Source of the DNA: Roseibium sp. HPY-6
GTDB lineage: Bacteria > Pseudomonadota > Alphaproteobacteria > Rhizobiales > Stappiaceae
DNA: 64,000 nt
Assembly (NCBI RefSeq): GCF_040530035.1
Contig: NZ_JBEWCD010000002.1
Coordinates: 992,001-1,056,000, forward strand
Direction of reading: 5' to 3'
The notes below the pieces were generated by a model, which saw only the letters and a list, made by a program, of their open reading frames with translations, was not told where the DNA came from and ran no database searches. Below are positions 25,735 to 34,848 of this stretch, one piece after another (position 1 is the stretch's first letter; every line of letters begins with the position of its first letter). The translations under genes and the position numbers were made by a program.

Positions 25735-27904
25735 CAGCGATCTTGCTCTGTGTTTCCAGCATGGACAGGAAGCGTTCTTCCGGGACGGGCTTTGAGTAGA
25801 GATACCCCTGGTAGCGGTTGCACCCGTTCTTTGAAAGCCAGGAGCGTTGCTCGACAGTTTCAACACCCTCGGCAACGACGCCTGCGCCAAGTGCTGTCGC
25901 GAGTGACAGGATCAGTTTGACGATTTCGCCGCCGGACTCAACGTCTTCCATGAACATCCGGTCGATCTTGATGCCGTCGATCGGATAGTTGTGCAGATAC
26001 GCAAGATTCGAATAGCCGGTGCCGAAATCGTCAATGACGATCTGGTACCCGCAGTTTTTCAAGGTCGCCAGAGTCTCGCGAGCGTTCGGGATGTCACCGA
26101 GAATGACGGACTCTGTAATTTCCAAGGAGATCCTGCCGGGCGTACATCCCGTTTCTAACGGCAATGACTGCATCAGGGTGAGAAACGAGGAGTCGGAGAG
26201 CTGCCGCGGTGACACGTTAAGGGTCAACGGAACGCTGTTCTGCAGATTGTGCATGCGCCGTTGCAACTTGGCGACCTGTTCGGCAACCCAGTTTCCGATG
26301 TCATTGATCAGACCGGTATCTTCCGCGATCTGGATAAATTCGTCCGGTCCAATGAGACCCCGTTCGGGATGCTGCCAGCGCAGCAGCGCTTCACCTGACA
26401 CAACCCGGTCAGTGCGTGTGCATGCGATCGGCTGGTAATAGAGAACGAACTGGTCTTCCTTCAATGCGCGCTCGAGATCTTTCTTGATGGCGCGGTGCTC
26501 ATCCCGAAGGCGGCGCATCCTGTCCCGGAACTGGATGCACTTGTTGTTGGGATCCGACTTGGCCTGGTAAAGCGCAAGATCGGCATGCCGCATGAGTTCG
26601 TCGACCGTCTCGCCATCGTCGGAAAAGTGCGCATATCCGAGGCTCAAGCCGATCTGGCGCTGTTTGCCCTCGATCATGCGTGGCTTTGAAAAGGAATTGA
26701 GGAGCGCACGTCCAAACCAGCCGGGCTCTTCTTCGCCGGGTTTCTCAAGATGACAGATGAGAAACTCGTCACCACCGAGCCGCGCGACAACGTCTTCCGG
26801 TCCCGCAAGGGTCTTGAGTTCTTCGGCAACCAGTTGAAGCAGGGCATCACCGGCCGCGTGACCGAGGGAATCGTTCACCAGCTTGAAATCGTCCAGATCC
26901 AGGAGGTAAAGCGTGGCGGTCCGGTCATTGCGCTTGGCGACATCGAGAATCTGTGTGAGCCGTTCCTGGAGGTAGGTTCTGTTGGAAAGGCCTGTGAGCG
27001 TATCGTGGCTCGCGAGGTACTGCGCACGTTCCTTGGTCTCGTGAAGTTCGGTAACGTCGATTTCGCTGACGAGATAGGCATCTTGTCCGGAAACCGCATC
27101 GTGGCATGCGCGAATGGTCAGTTCGTGCCATTTCGCTCCGGCATTCGTCTTCATTTGCGCGACGAATTTGAGCGATCGTTCGCGATCAACCACATCGAAT
27201 ACGCTCTGAACATCCTCCGGATGCACAAACTGCTCATGGAACTGTGTCTCGAGCGAGACACACGACGCGCGCGAGGCGGTATTCCTGTAGAGCGGCTCGC
27301 CTTGTCTTGAAAACAGCGAAATCATCACCGTTGTGTGCAGAAGGGCTTCGGCGCTTCGCAGTGTTTCGGGTTGCTGTTCGTGATGTTCGCGACCTTCACA
27401 AAGCAGACCCATCCGACCATCCCTCAGCCGGACGCCGCTCATGGCGATCTGCAATACCTTTGGTTTGCCCTTCGGATAGAGTGTCCAGATTTCGGAGAAG
27501 CTTGTATCGCTTTTCTTGAAGTCCTGCTGGTACTGCCTGAGACGTTGCTCGACCGCCGGTGACATATCGGCCGCAAGGTCGCGCGATTGCAATTCCTCAA
27601 GAGATTCCGCTTCGGTAATTTCAAGCGTCTTTTTGTTAGCCCACAAATATCTTTTGTGGTCAAAATCGAAGATCCATACTGCCGTATCGAGTCTGTCGTA
27701 CAACTGGAGGACAAGGTCCATATCAACTTTGCCGTCGGCAATGGTGACCGGAAACAGGGGCGTCACGTCATGTCTATCCGGGGACGGTTCGGGTTGGCTT
27801 GCCAGTTTTTCCTCCAAACTCCGTTTAAAGGCTTTGCGGGCCGTCGGCTCACCTGCCTGTAGTTCTATCGCATGCGTGCTCGCAGTATTAATTGCGATGC
27901 ACAA
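25727..27904 (-). CDS. PAS-GGDEF-EAL cyclic-di-GMP turnover protein
   Basis: A 725-residue cytosolic signalling protein. Two PAS-like regions (about 65-175 and 190-290; 'RLDTAVWIFDFDHKRYLWANKKTLEI' is a clear PAS start) are followed by a diguanylate cyclase domain with an intact catalytic loop (ARLGGDEFLICH), and a phosphodiesterase domain with intact EAL signature (GEALLRWQHP), LNVSPRQL, LEITES, DDFGTGYSNLAYL, IKIDRMF and EGVET motifs. Both activities therefore look possible; in many such proteins GGDEF acts as a regulatory domain instead. No membrane segments. It is a single gene, convergent with kynU. Confidence 0.92.
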   Translation of the reverse strand: MCIAINTASTHAIELQAGEPTARKAFKRSLEEKLASQPEPSPDRHDVTPLFPVTIADGKVDMDLVLQLYDRLDTAVWIFDFDHKRYLWANKKTLEITEAESLEELQSRDLAADMSPAVEQRLRQYQQDFKKSDTSFSEIWTLYPKGKPKVLQIAMSGVRLRDGRMGLLCEGREHHEQQPETLRSAEALLHTTVMISLFSRQGEPLYRNTASRASCVSLETQFHEQFVHPEDVQSVFDVVDRERSLKFVAQMKTNAGAKWHELTIRACHDAVSGQDAYLVSEIDVTELHETKERAQYLASHDTLTGLSNRTYLQERLTQILDVAKRNDRTATLYLLDLDDFKLVNDSLGHAAGDALLQLVAEELKTLAGPEDVVARLGGDEFLICHLEKPGEEEPGWFGRALLNSFSKPRMIEGKQRQIGLSLGYAHFSDDGETVDELMRHADLALYQAKSDPNNKCIQFRDRMRRLRDEHRAIKKDLERALKEDQFVLYYQPIACTRTDRVVSGEALLRWQHPERGLIGPDEFIQIAEDTGLINDIGNWVAEQVAKLQRRMHNLQNSVPLTLNVSPRQLSDSSFLTLMQSLPLETGCTPGRISLEITESVILGDIPNARETLATLKNCGYQIVIDDFGTGYSNLAYLHNYPIDGIKIDRMFMEDVESGGEIVKLILSLATALGAGVVAEGVETVEQRSWLSKNGCNRYQGYLYSKPVPEERFLSMLETQSKIAAM

Positions 27905-28389
27905 AACAGAAGATCGACTGTAATCGAGAAACCCTGAAATGGACCTAATAATATTCCTTCAAATTGAATTCGTTGAGGAAAAGTCTGAAGTTTATTGGCA
28001 GAATTACGTATAAATCGATGCGAGATGACCTGCATAGTGCCACAATTGGCAGGAAAAGCGGTTTTTAGGCGTCGGCGGATTTTCCGGGCACGCTGTCGAA
28101 ATCATGGGTCAGGCGAAAACCGGCATTTGTCCGGCACGCTTACAGGACACCCCCAGCAAACTTGGCAGGTTTCAGAATTACACGTTTCGCGGACGGGCAA
28201 ATTCTGGAATATCTTGCCCTTTCTACTGTGTAAGCGGGTGATTATCGGTTGATTGCTGAGCCAATGAAGTTAGAAGGTCATCTTGTTGCGACGGGCAGGC
28301 GTCAAACGTTTGTCAAAAGAGCCGGAAAGGCGAGGCGCAGCCAAGATGAAAGAAGAAAGACCGCTTTTGGGGGGCGGCGAGGAGCTTGA
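27905..28389. other. Intergenic region upstream of the liv operon
   Basis: A 485-bp stretch between the divergent GGDEF-EAL and livG genes with no convincing coding sequence. It holds the promoters for both. The ribosome site GGCGAGGAG sits 7 bases before livG. I looked for a glycine or other riboswitch-like fold and for a sigma-54 element (TGGCAC-N5-TTGC) and saw none; a TTGGCAGG near 28161 lacks the second half. Confidence 0.5.
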
Positions 28390-29160
28390 ATGCTAGAGCT
28401 TGATCAGCTCGTTATGGATTTTGGCGGTTTCAAAGCAGTCAATGGCTGCACCTTTCGCGTCGAAGCAAACAGTATCACAGGACTGATAGGGCCTAACGGC
28501 GCCGGGAAAACAACGCTCTTCAATCTGATCGCCGGAGCGCTTCATCCAACAAGTGGTGCCATCCGTTTCCAAGGCGAGGACGTGACGGGCCTTGCCAGTC
28601 ATCAGCTTTTTCTCAAGGGACTGGTGCGCACGTTCCAAATCCCCCATGAATTCCACAAGCTCACAGCGCTTGAGAACCTGATGATGGTGCCCCCATCACA
28701 GCCGGGGGAAAGCCTGTTCGCCAACTGGGTGGCGTGGGGCCGCGTGAAGACGTCGGAACACGACGTTGAACGCAAAGCTTACGAAACGCTTGAGTTTCTG
28801 GAACTGAGCCACGTCGCGCACGAGCGCGCAGGCAATCTGTCCGGAGGCCAGAAAAAACTTCTGGAACTGGGGCGCACAATGATGACCGACGCAAAGCTGG
28901 TTCTTCTTGATGAACCGGCAGCGGGCGTCAACCGGACCTTGCTGCGCAAACTGGAAACCAAGATCGATATCCTCAACAAGGAACGCGGCTATACCTTCAT
29001 TCTGATCGAACACGACATGGAGATGATCGAGAAGCTGTGTGATCCGGTCGTCTGCATGGCAGAGGGCAGGGTGCTGATCGAAGGTGATTTCCAGACGGTG
29101 CGCTCCGATCCGCAGGTGCTTGAAGCCTACCTTGGCGAAACCACGGGAGACGCTGCATGA
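28390..29160 (+). CDS. livG: Branched-chain amino-acid ABC transporter ATPase (LivG type)
   Basis: A 256-residue ATP-binding subunit of a HAAT-family importer. The Walker A motif GPNGAGKTT (about residues 34-42), the ABC signature LSGGQKKLLELGRTMM and Walker B KLVLLDEPAAGVN are all present. The AAGVN D-loop region and the C-terminal 'VCMAEGRVLIEGDF' are typical of LivG. It starts the five-gene operon; its last 4 bp overlap livF (ATGA). Substrate of the system could be leucine/isoleucine/valine, but HAAT systems also move urea, amides and other amino acids. Confidence 0.93.
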   Translation: MLELDQLVMDFGGFKAVNGCTFRVEANSITGLIGPNGAGKTTLFNLIAGALHPTSGAIRFQGEDVTGLASHQLFLKGLVRTFQIPHEFHKLTALENLMMVPPSQPGESLFANWVAWGRVKTSEHDVERKAYETLEFLELSHVAHERAGNLSGGQKKLLELGRTMMTDAKLVLLDEPAAGVNRTLLRKLETKIDILNKERGYTFILIEHDMEMIEKLCDPVVCMAEGRVLIEGDFQTVRSDPQVLEAYLGETTGDAA

Positions 29161-29864
29161 CTGCGCTTCTTTCCATGGAAAGCCTGACCGGAGGGTATGG
29201 CGAGGCGGACATTCTTCAAACGGTTTCGCTGAGCGTCGCACAGGACGAAATCGTCGTGATTGTCGGCCCGAACGGTGCTGGCAAATCCACCGCCATGAAA
29301 TCCGTCTTCGGCCTGCTGACAATACGCGGCGGTAAAATTCTCTTCGACGGTGACGATATCACCGGGTGGGCGCCGAACCGGATCGTACAGCGCGGGATTT
29401 GTTATGTGCCGCAGGTCGACAACATATTTCGCGAAATGTCGATACATGAAAACCTTGAGATGGGCGGCTTTCTGAAGTCCGGAGACCTGTCGGCGTCATA
29501 TGACCGGGTCTACGAACTGTTCCCGGATCTCAAAGCGCGCCGCAAGACGCTGGCCGGCAGTCTGTCCGGTGGTCAGCGTCAGATGGTTGCCATGGGCCGG
29601 GCGCTGATGCTGGACCCGAAACTCCTTCTTCTGGACGAACCGACCGCAGGCCTTTCACCGAAATACATGGAGCAGATTTTCCAGATCTGCCGCGATGTGC
29701 GCGACACCGGCGTCGCCATCCTTCTGGTTGAGCAGCATGCCAAGCAGGCACTTGCCTTTGCCGATCGCGGATATGTCCTCGCCGCAGGCAAAAATCGTCA
29801 TGAAGGGACCGGTGCGGATCTTCTTGCCGACCGTGAAGTCGCCGAAATGTTTCTGGGTGGGTGA
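29157..29864 (+). CDS. livF: Branched-chain amino-acid ABC transporter ATPase (LivF type)
   Basis: A 235-residue second ATPase of the importer. Walker A is GPNGAGKST (about residue 39), the signature motif is LSGGQRQMVAMGRALM, and Walker B is LLLLDEPTAGLSP. 'GYVLAAGKNRHEGTGADLL' is the usual LivF end region. It overlaps livG and livH at both ends by 4 bp, so translation of the three is probably coupled. Confidence 0.93.
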   Translation: MTALLSMESLTGGYGEADILQTVSLSVAQDEIVVIVGPNGAGKSTAMKSVFGLLTIRGGKILFDGDDITGWAPNRIVQRGICYVPQVDNIFREMSIHENLEMGGFLKSGDLSASYDRVYELFPDLKARRKTLAGSLSGGQRQMVAMGRALMLDPKLLLLDEPTAGLSPKYMEQIFQICRDVRDTGVAILLVEQHAKQALAFADRGYVLAAGKNRHEGTGADLLADREVAEMFLGG

Positions 29865-30742
29865 TCGGTATGGACCTGTTCGAACTTCTCAATTTCTACA
29901 TTGTGCCCGGCGTTGTGCTCGGGTCGATCTACGCTCTGGGTGCTGTTGGCATCACGCTGATCTTCGCGATCCTGCGCTATGCCCATCTGGCACATGGCGA
30001 TATGGCAACGCTCGGCGCCTTCATCGCTCTTGCTGTCGTCACAAGCCTTGGGGTCTCTCCTTATGTTGCGCTTCCGATCGCCATCCTAGGAACCGCAGCC
30101 GTTGCGGTCGGGATCGACAAGGTCTTTTACGAGCACCTCCGCGAGCGGCCCAAGATCGTGACCGTCATGGCATCGCTCGGGATCGCGCTCATGATCAGGG
30201 CGGTCGTCCAGGTCGTTTGGGGCGTCGATACGCAGACCTATTCCCGCGGTATCGTGCGCCCGGAAGACTATTTCGGCATCCGTATTCGCGACCGGGAGAT
30301 ATACACGATCCTAGCAATGGTCGCACTGGTCGGCGTCCTGCATGTGTTCCTGACCCGTTCCAAGTGGGGTAAGGCGATGCGGGCTATGTCGGACAATCCG
30401 AACCTTGCTCTGCTCTCCGGCATCGACAACAAGAAAGTCGTCATGCTGACCTGGGTAATCGCTGGTGGTCTATGCGCTGCTTCCGGCTTTTTCCTGGGCA
30501 TCAATACGGAACTGAAATCCATGATGGGCTGGCACATGCTGCTTCCCATGTTCGCGGCCGCCATTCTTGGCGGTGTCGGCCGGGTTGAGGGGGCGGTGCT
30601 TGGCGGCCTGATCGTCGGTATCGCCGAAGAACTCTCGGTTCTGGTTATCCCAAGCGAATACAAGGCGGCCATGGCTTTTGCCATATTGTTGTTCATGCTG
30701 CTTGTGCGCCCGACCGGGCTGCTCAAGGGCAAGGTTCTTTAA
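29861..30742 (+). CDS. livH: Branched-chain amino-acid ABC transporter permease (LivH type)
   Basis: A 293-residue inner-membrane permease with about eight hydrophobic segments. It carries the LivH-type ATPase-coupling loop 'RAMSDNPNLALLSGIDNKKVVMLTWVIAGG' and the GAVLGGLIVGIAE stretch. The start is given as GTG 29861, overlapping the livF stop (GTGA); an ATG 9 bases on (29870) is equally plausible. LivM follows after 14 bp with a clear AGGAGG site. Confidence 0.92.
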   Translation: MIGMDLFELLNFYIVPGVVLGSIYALGAVGITLIFAILRYAHLAHGDMATLGAFIALAVVTSLGVSPYVALPIAILGTAAVAVGIDKVFYEHLRERPKIVTVMASLGIALMIRAVVQVVWGVDTQTYSRGIVRPEDYFGIRIRDREIYTILAMVALVGVLHVFLTRSKWGKAMRAMSDNPNLALLSGIDNKKVVMLTWVIAGGLCAASGFFLGINTELKSMMGWHMLLPMFAAAILGGVGRVEGAVLGGLIVGIAEELSVLVIPSEYKAAMAFAILLFMLLVRPTGLLKGKVL

Positions 30743-30756
30743 GAGGAGGGAGCAAG

Positions 30757-31722
30757 ATGGAGTTTCTGGGTCTTGTAAACTATGCCCTCTTCATGGGGAT
30801 CTTTATCTGCATCTACGCTCTGCTGGCGCTGGGCCTGAACATCCAGTGGGGCTTTGCGGGTCTCTTCAATGCGGGTATCGCCGGTTTCTTTGCGGTCGGT
30901 GCCTATACGTCCGCGATCATTTCCACGCCGCCGGCAGATGGCCGGATAGGAGGCTTCGATCTTCACTTCATTTTCGGGTGGGTCGCGGCGATGCTCGCGG
31001 CAGCTCTGGTGGCCTGGCCGATTGGCAAGATCTGTCTGCGGTTCCGGTCCGACTACCTGGCGATTGCCTCGATCGGTATCGCCGAGATTATCCGTCTGGT
31101 CATCAAGTCCGAGCCGGTACTGACGAACGGAGCGCGCGGCATTTCCAGCATTCCGCGTCCGGCCGGGGACCTGGCATATATGGAATCGCAAATCGCTTAT
31201 CTGATCATCGTTCTGGCCGTTCTGATCACCGCCTATGTTCTCGTTGAACGCCAGTTCAATGCGCCCTGGGGGCGAATGATGCGGGCAATCCGCGACAATG
31301 AGGACGCGGCAAAGGCCATGGGCAAGGACGTGGAGTTCCGCCGTCTGGAAGCCTTTATCTTCGGCGCGGCGCTGATGGGTTTGGGCGGCGCCCTGTTTGC
31401 CCATTTCAACCGATCCATCACGCCGGAGGCCATTGATCCAATGGTCGCAACATTCCTGATCTGGATCATGCTTATCCTTGGCGGCTCCGGGAACAATCGG
31501 GGCGCGATCCTGGGTGCTGCGGTGGTTTGGATCATTTGGTCCGTATCAGAGATTGCAACTGACCGCCTTCCGCATGAATATGCGGTCCAGGCAAAATACA
31601 TCCGCTTGTTCCTGATCGGCCTGATGCTGCAGCTGGTTCTGCGCTTTCGGCCGGAAGGACTGCTTCCCGAGCCATTGAGGGGAGACCAGCGGGCAACGAA
31701 ATCCGGGGCGGACCCGCACTAG
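30757..31722 (+). CDS. livM: Branched-chain amino-acid ABC transporter permease (LivM type)
   Basis: A 321-residue second permease with eight to ten membrane helices. Family motifs include GLNIQWGFAGLFNAGIAGFFAVGAY near the N-terminus and 'RAIRDNEDAAKAMGKDVEFRRLEAFIFGAALMG', the coupling loop to the ATPase. The hydrophilic tail (GDQRATKSGADPH) is longer than needed for the fold. It follows livH directly and precedes the binding-protein gene by 93 bp. Confidence 0.92.
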   Translation: MEFLGLVNYALFMGIFICIYALLALGLNIQWGFAGLFNAGIAGFFAVGAYTSAIISTPPADGRIGGFDLHFIFGWVAAMLAAALVAWPIGKICLRFRSDYLAIASIGIAEIIRLVIKSEPVLTNGARGISSIPRPAGDLAYMESQIAYLIIVLAVLITAYVLVERQFNAPWGRMMRAIRDNEDAAKAMGKDVEFRRLEAFIFGAALMGLGGALFAHFNRSITPEAIDPMVATFLIWIMLILGGSGNNRGAILGAAVVWIIWSVSEIATDRLPHEYAVQAKYIRLFLIGLMLQLVLRFRPEGLLPEPLRGDQRATKSGADPH

Positions 31723-31815
31723 GCCCGCTCCCTTGGGGATCGCATTTGTTTTCAGATGCGGGAACCGAAATTCCTAAAGACCCGGCAAAGACCGGATAAT
31801 TGAGGAGGTACTCTT

Positions 31816-33021
31816 ATGAAAACCAGGTTTATTGCACTTGCTGCAGGCATGCTGGCCGCAACAGCTCTGGCGTCCGCACCCGCGCAGGCCGACGTGAAAA
31901 TCGGTCTGATCGGCGGCGTTTCCGGCCCGATCGCTGCGATGGCACCAGCCATGATCGACGCCGCACAGCTGGCGGTTCAGCAGGTCAACGAGCAGGGCGG
32001 TATCGGTGACGGCGAGAACCTCGTCGGCGTCGTCGGCGACAGTGCCTGCAATCCGCAAGGCGGCACGGACGCTGCAACCAAGGCGGTCAACATCGAAGGT
32101 GTCGTCGGCATCGTCGGCCCGCATTGTTCGGGCGCAGTTCTCGCGGCTGCCGGTTCCGTCACCATCCCGGCTGGCATCGCGCTGATCACGCCGTCAGGTA
32201 CGTCCCCCGAAATCTCCGGTCTGGAAGACAAGGGCACTGTGTTCCGCACCGTTCCGTCCGACGATTACCAGGGCCGTGCGCTTGCACGTACCATGAAAGA
32301 GATGGGCTACGGCAAAGTTGCGGTTGCTTACCTCAACAATGACTACGGCACTGGCCTCGCCAATGCGTTCAAAGCCGAGTATGCCGATGAACTCGGCGGC
32401 GAAATCACGCAATTTGCTGCGCATGAAGAAGGCAAGGCCTCTTACCGCTCCAACCTGGCGGAACTCGCCAAGGGTGGCGCTGATACGCTGGTCATCTTCG
32501 ACTATGGCGACGGCACCGGTCTCACCATTTTGCGCCAGGCACTTGAAAACGGCTTCTTCGACAAGTTCGTCGGCGGTGACGGCATGAAGTCCGATGCTGT
32601 GATCAACGAACTGGGTGCAGAAAACCTGGCCACGTTTGTGTCTTCGTCTCCGGTTGGTGAGCAGTCCGAGTCGCTGAACATGTTCAACGAAGCTTTCAAG
32701 GGCGTCGGTGGAGATCCCGATGCGATCTTTGCCAACACCTCTTACGACGCGGCTTTCGTGCTGGCGCTCGCCATTGAAAAGGCCGGCGGCAACAAGGCCG
32801 ACGTCGCGGCGGCTGTCGTCGACGTCTCCAACGGTGAAGGCGAAGCCATCCGTCCGGGCGAGTGGAAGAAGGCGAAAGAGCTGATCGCAGCCGGCACCGC
32901 CATCGACTACAAAGGCGCAGCCGGCGACCACAACTTCGACGAAAAAGGCGACGTTCCGGGCACTTACGCTCTCTTTGAAGTCGGCTCCAACGGCTTCGAA
33001 GTCATCACCGAAATGAAGTAA
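31816..33021 (+). CDS. livJ: Periplasmic substrate-binding protein of the branched-chain amino-acid ABC transporter
   Basis: A 401-residue exported protein: a signal peptide (residues 1-25, cut after APAQA) and a two-lobed type I periplasmic binding fold. KIGLIGGVSGPIAAMAPAMIDAAQLAV is the typical start of the mature HAAT binding proteins, and GIVGPHCSGAVLAAA lines the ligand cleft. It is the last gene of the operon and is closed by a strong terminator. The 93-bp gap before it may contain a separate promoter, since binding proteins are usually made in excess. The cognate ligand is not certain. Confidence 0.92.
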   Translation: MKTRFIALAAGMLAATALASAPAQADVKIGLIGGVSGPIAAMAPAMIDAAQLAVQQVNEQGGIGDGENLVGVVGDSACNPQGGTDAATKAVNIEGVVGIVGPHCSGAVLAAAGSVTIPAGIALITPSGTSPEISGLEDKGTVFRTVPSDDYQGRALARTMKEMGYGKVAVAYLNNDYGTGLANAFKAEYADELGGEITQFAAHEEGKASYRSNLAELAKGGADTLVIFDYGDGTGLTILRQALENGFFDKFVGGDGMKSDAVINELGAENLATFVSSSPVGEQSESLNMFNEAFKGVGGDPDAIFANTSYDAAFVLALAIEKAGGNKADVAAAVVDVSNGEGEAIRPGEWKKAKELIAAGTAIDYKGAAGDHNFDEKGDVPGTYALFEVGSNGFEVITEMK

Positions 33022-33051
33022 GTTTCTTCCTTTCAGGAGGAAATCAATCAG

Positions 33052-33082
33052 ACCGGCGGCCCGAAAGGGCGGCCGGTTTTTT
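33052..33082 (+). terminator. Intrinsic terminator of the liv operon
   Basis: ACCGGC and GCCC arms pair with GGGC and GCCGGT around a GAAA loop, with one G-G mismatch, then six T residues. It lies 31 bp after the stop codon. Confidence 0.85.
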
Positions 33083-33111
33083 GTTCGACTTGGGGCATAA
33101 GCCCGTATTCC

Positions 33112-33232
33112 TTGTCATCCCGGTTCGGTGGCACCGAGACCGGGATCCAGTAAACGAATGTGTGAAAGTTCGGAGAATAGAGTTGTGGTTACTGGATCCC
33201 GGACCTGCGCTTCGCTACGTCCGGGATGACAA
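33112..33232. repeat. Composite palindromic repeat, copy 1 (TTGTCATCCC...GGGATGACAA)
   Basis: Two imperfect palindromes, each a GC-rich hairpin with ends TCATCCCGG/CCGGGAT, in mirror order. The outer ends TTGTCATCCCGG and CCGGGATGACAA are perfect inverted repeats, and the inner ends GGGATCCAGTAA and TTACTGGATCCC pair as well. The same layout recurs at 54179-54294 and 54495-54610, and single units recur elsewhere in the window. Confidence 0.8.
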
Positions 33233-33353
33233 CAAAGGTTGGCTGCAGACATGCTGGTACGGATCTCGCATCCGTCTTCGCTAAGCAAAGGGCGACCAGC
33301 CACCAATGAGGTCTCTCAGAACGAGGGACTTTCGGCGACATCTGTTTTCCTTC

Positions 33354-33389
33354 GTCATCCCGGACCCAGCGTAGCGGAGATCCGGGATC
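33354..33389. repeat. Single palindromic unit of the TCATCCCGG family
   Basis: GTCATCCCGG...CCGGGATC with an internal short stem. It shares its ends with the composite repeats but is alone here. The 33022-33576 stretch otherwise holds the liv terminator, copy 1 of the composite repeat and no supportable gene. Confidence 0.7.
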
Positions 33390-33576
33390 GGTGCTCCCCC
33401 ATGGGCTCAATCGTCCTGCGACGCTTGTGGCCCCGGGGTTCCGGCTCGCGCTGCGCCTGGCCGGAAAACAGTTTCACACTCAGCGGATCTGCCGACATAA
33501 CTCGTTCCTGCCGAGCCTCAATAAAGAGCAGAAATGGCCCTTACTCACACGATCCAAAGTCGGTATAAGCGCGCCC

Positions 33577-34755
33577 ATGCGTGATTTGGATGTTCTTGTG
33601 CTCGGTGGTGGTGCCGCCGGTCTGATGTGTGCGATTGAGGCGGCAAAGCGCGGGCGCCAGGTGCTGGTCATCGACCATGCCAAGCGGCCTGCGGACAAGA
33701 TCCGCATCTCGGGCGGCGGCCGCTGCAATTTCACCAATCTGCATTGTTCCCCGGAGAACTTTCTATCGCAAAACCCGCGTTTCTGCGTTTCAGCCCTGAA
33801 GCGCTACACCCAGCAGGATTTTCTGAAGCTGGTGGAAAAACACCGTATTCCCTGGCACGAAAAAACGCTCGGCCAGCTCTTTTGTGACGAGAGCGCCAAG
33901 GACATCATCCGGATGCTGCTCACCGAACTTGAAGCGGCCGGTGGCGCATTGCAGCTGGAAACCGGGATCAAGGCGGTCTCCAAGCCCGATGACCGGTTCT
34001 CGGTGTCAACGTCGAAGGGACCCTTAAGAGCGCAGACGCTTGTGGTTGCGACGGGCGGACCGTCGATCCCGAAAATGGGCGCGACAGGCTTTGCCTATGA
34101 CCTTGCCAAGCAATTCGGTCTGAAGATCGTCCCGCCACGGGCTGCCCTGGTGCCGCTGACGTTTTCGGATGCCAATAAGGAACTCTGCAGCTCTCTGTCA
34201 GGTGTTGCAGTGGACGCCAGGGTCTCATTCCAGAAAACGACGTTTCAGGAAGGCCTGCTCTTCACCCATCGCGGCTTGTCGGGACCTTCAATCCTGCAAA
34301 TTTCCTCCTACTGGCAGGAGGGCAAACCGATTTCGGTAAATCTGGTTCCCGGCGCGGACGTTTTTGAAACCTTGCGCACAGCACGACAGGATGCACCGAA
34401 ACAGGATTTGAAAACAGCGCTCGGTCAGCTTTTGCCGAACAGGCTCGCAGATGCTCTCGCCCAGGCGTTCCGGTTGAAGGGACGGCTTGCTGATCAGTCG
34501 GACAAGGCATTGCGCCGGGCCGCCGAGCAGCTGAACCGTTGGCAACTGACCCCGGTCGGGACTGAAGGCTACCGGACGGCGGAAGTGACCCTCGGCGGCG
34601 TCGACACCAAGGAACTCTCTTCGAAAACCATGGAAACAGCCGGAGTGCCCGGTCTTTATTTCATAGGCGAGGCCGTGGACGTGACCGGCCACCTCGGAGG
34701 CTTCAATTTCCAATGGGCCTGGTCGTCCGGTCACGCCGCGGGTCAATTCGTGTAA
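33577..34755 (+). CDS. BaiN/RdsA-type NAD(P)/FAD-dependent oxidoreductase (HI0933 family)
   Basis: A 392-residue flavoprotein of the HI0933 family. The FAD-binding start DVLVLGGGAAGLMCAIEAAKRG (from residue 4) is followed by KIRISGGGRCNFTNLH, the highly conserved signature of the family, and the C-terminal TAEVTLGGVDTKELSSKTME...GLYFIGEAVDVTGHLGGFNFQWAWSSG block that closes the FAD site. Some relatives reduce C=C bonds of bile-acid or rhodoquinone-like substrates, but the reaction of this one is unknown. I start at ATG 33577 because the longer frame (to 33391) runs through repeat DNA. A related but distinct paralogue is at 48.5-49.7 kb. Confidence 0.87.
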   Translation: MRDLDVLVLGGGAAGLMCAIEAAKRGRQVLVIDHAKRPADKIRISGGGRCNFTNLHCSPENFLSQNPRFCVSALKRYTQQDFLKLVEKHRIPWHEKTLGQLFCDESAKDIIRMLLTELEAAGGALQLETGIKAVSKPDDRFSVSTSKGPLRAQTLVVATGGPSIPKMGATGFAYDLAKQFGLKIVPPRAALVPLTFSDANKELCSSLSGVAVDARVSFQKTTFQEGLLFTHRGLSGPSILQISSYWQEGKPISVNLVPGADVFETLRTARQDAPKQDLKTALGQLLPNRLADALAQAFRLKGRLADQSDKALRRAAEQLNRWQLTPVGTEGYRTAEVTLGGVDTKELSSKTMETAGVPGLYFIGEAVDVTGHLGGFNFQWAWSSGHAAGQFV

Positions 34756-34771
34756 AAAGTCACTTGGGTGT

Positions 34772-34783
34772 GCATTTTAATGC
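34772..34783. promoter_or_regulatory. Palindrome GCATTTTAATGC upstream of the LacI-type gene
   Basis: GCATT-TT-AATGC, 66 bp upstream of the LacI-type start, with a second GCATT half at 34790-34794. It could be the regulator's own operator, but has no central CG typical of many LacI sites. Confidence 0.25.
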
Positions 34784-34848
34784 GCTGCAGCATTTTTTGA
34801 TGACCGTTCCTCATTCGCTTGTATACTGTCTTCATTCGAGAGGTGTGC

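Noticed and set aside
28161-28180. TTGGCAGG stretch as a sigma-54 promoter for the liv operon
   Set aside because: The -12 GC element (TTGC at the fixed distance) is missing.
33391-33576. N-terminal extension of the BaiN-type gene by 62 codons
   Set aside because: It overlaps DNA near the palindromic repeat, has no ribosome site, and the family normally starts three residues before the FAD-binding loop, as ATG 33577 gives.
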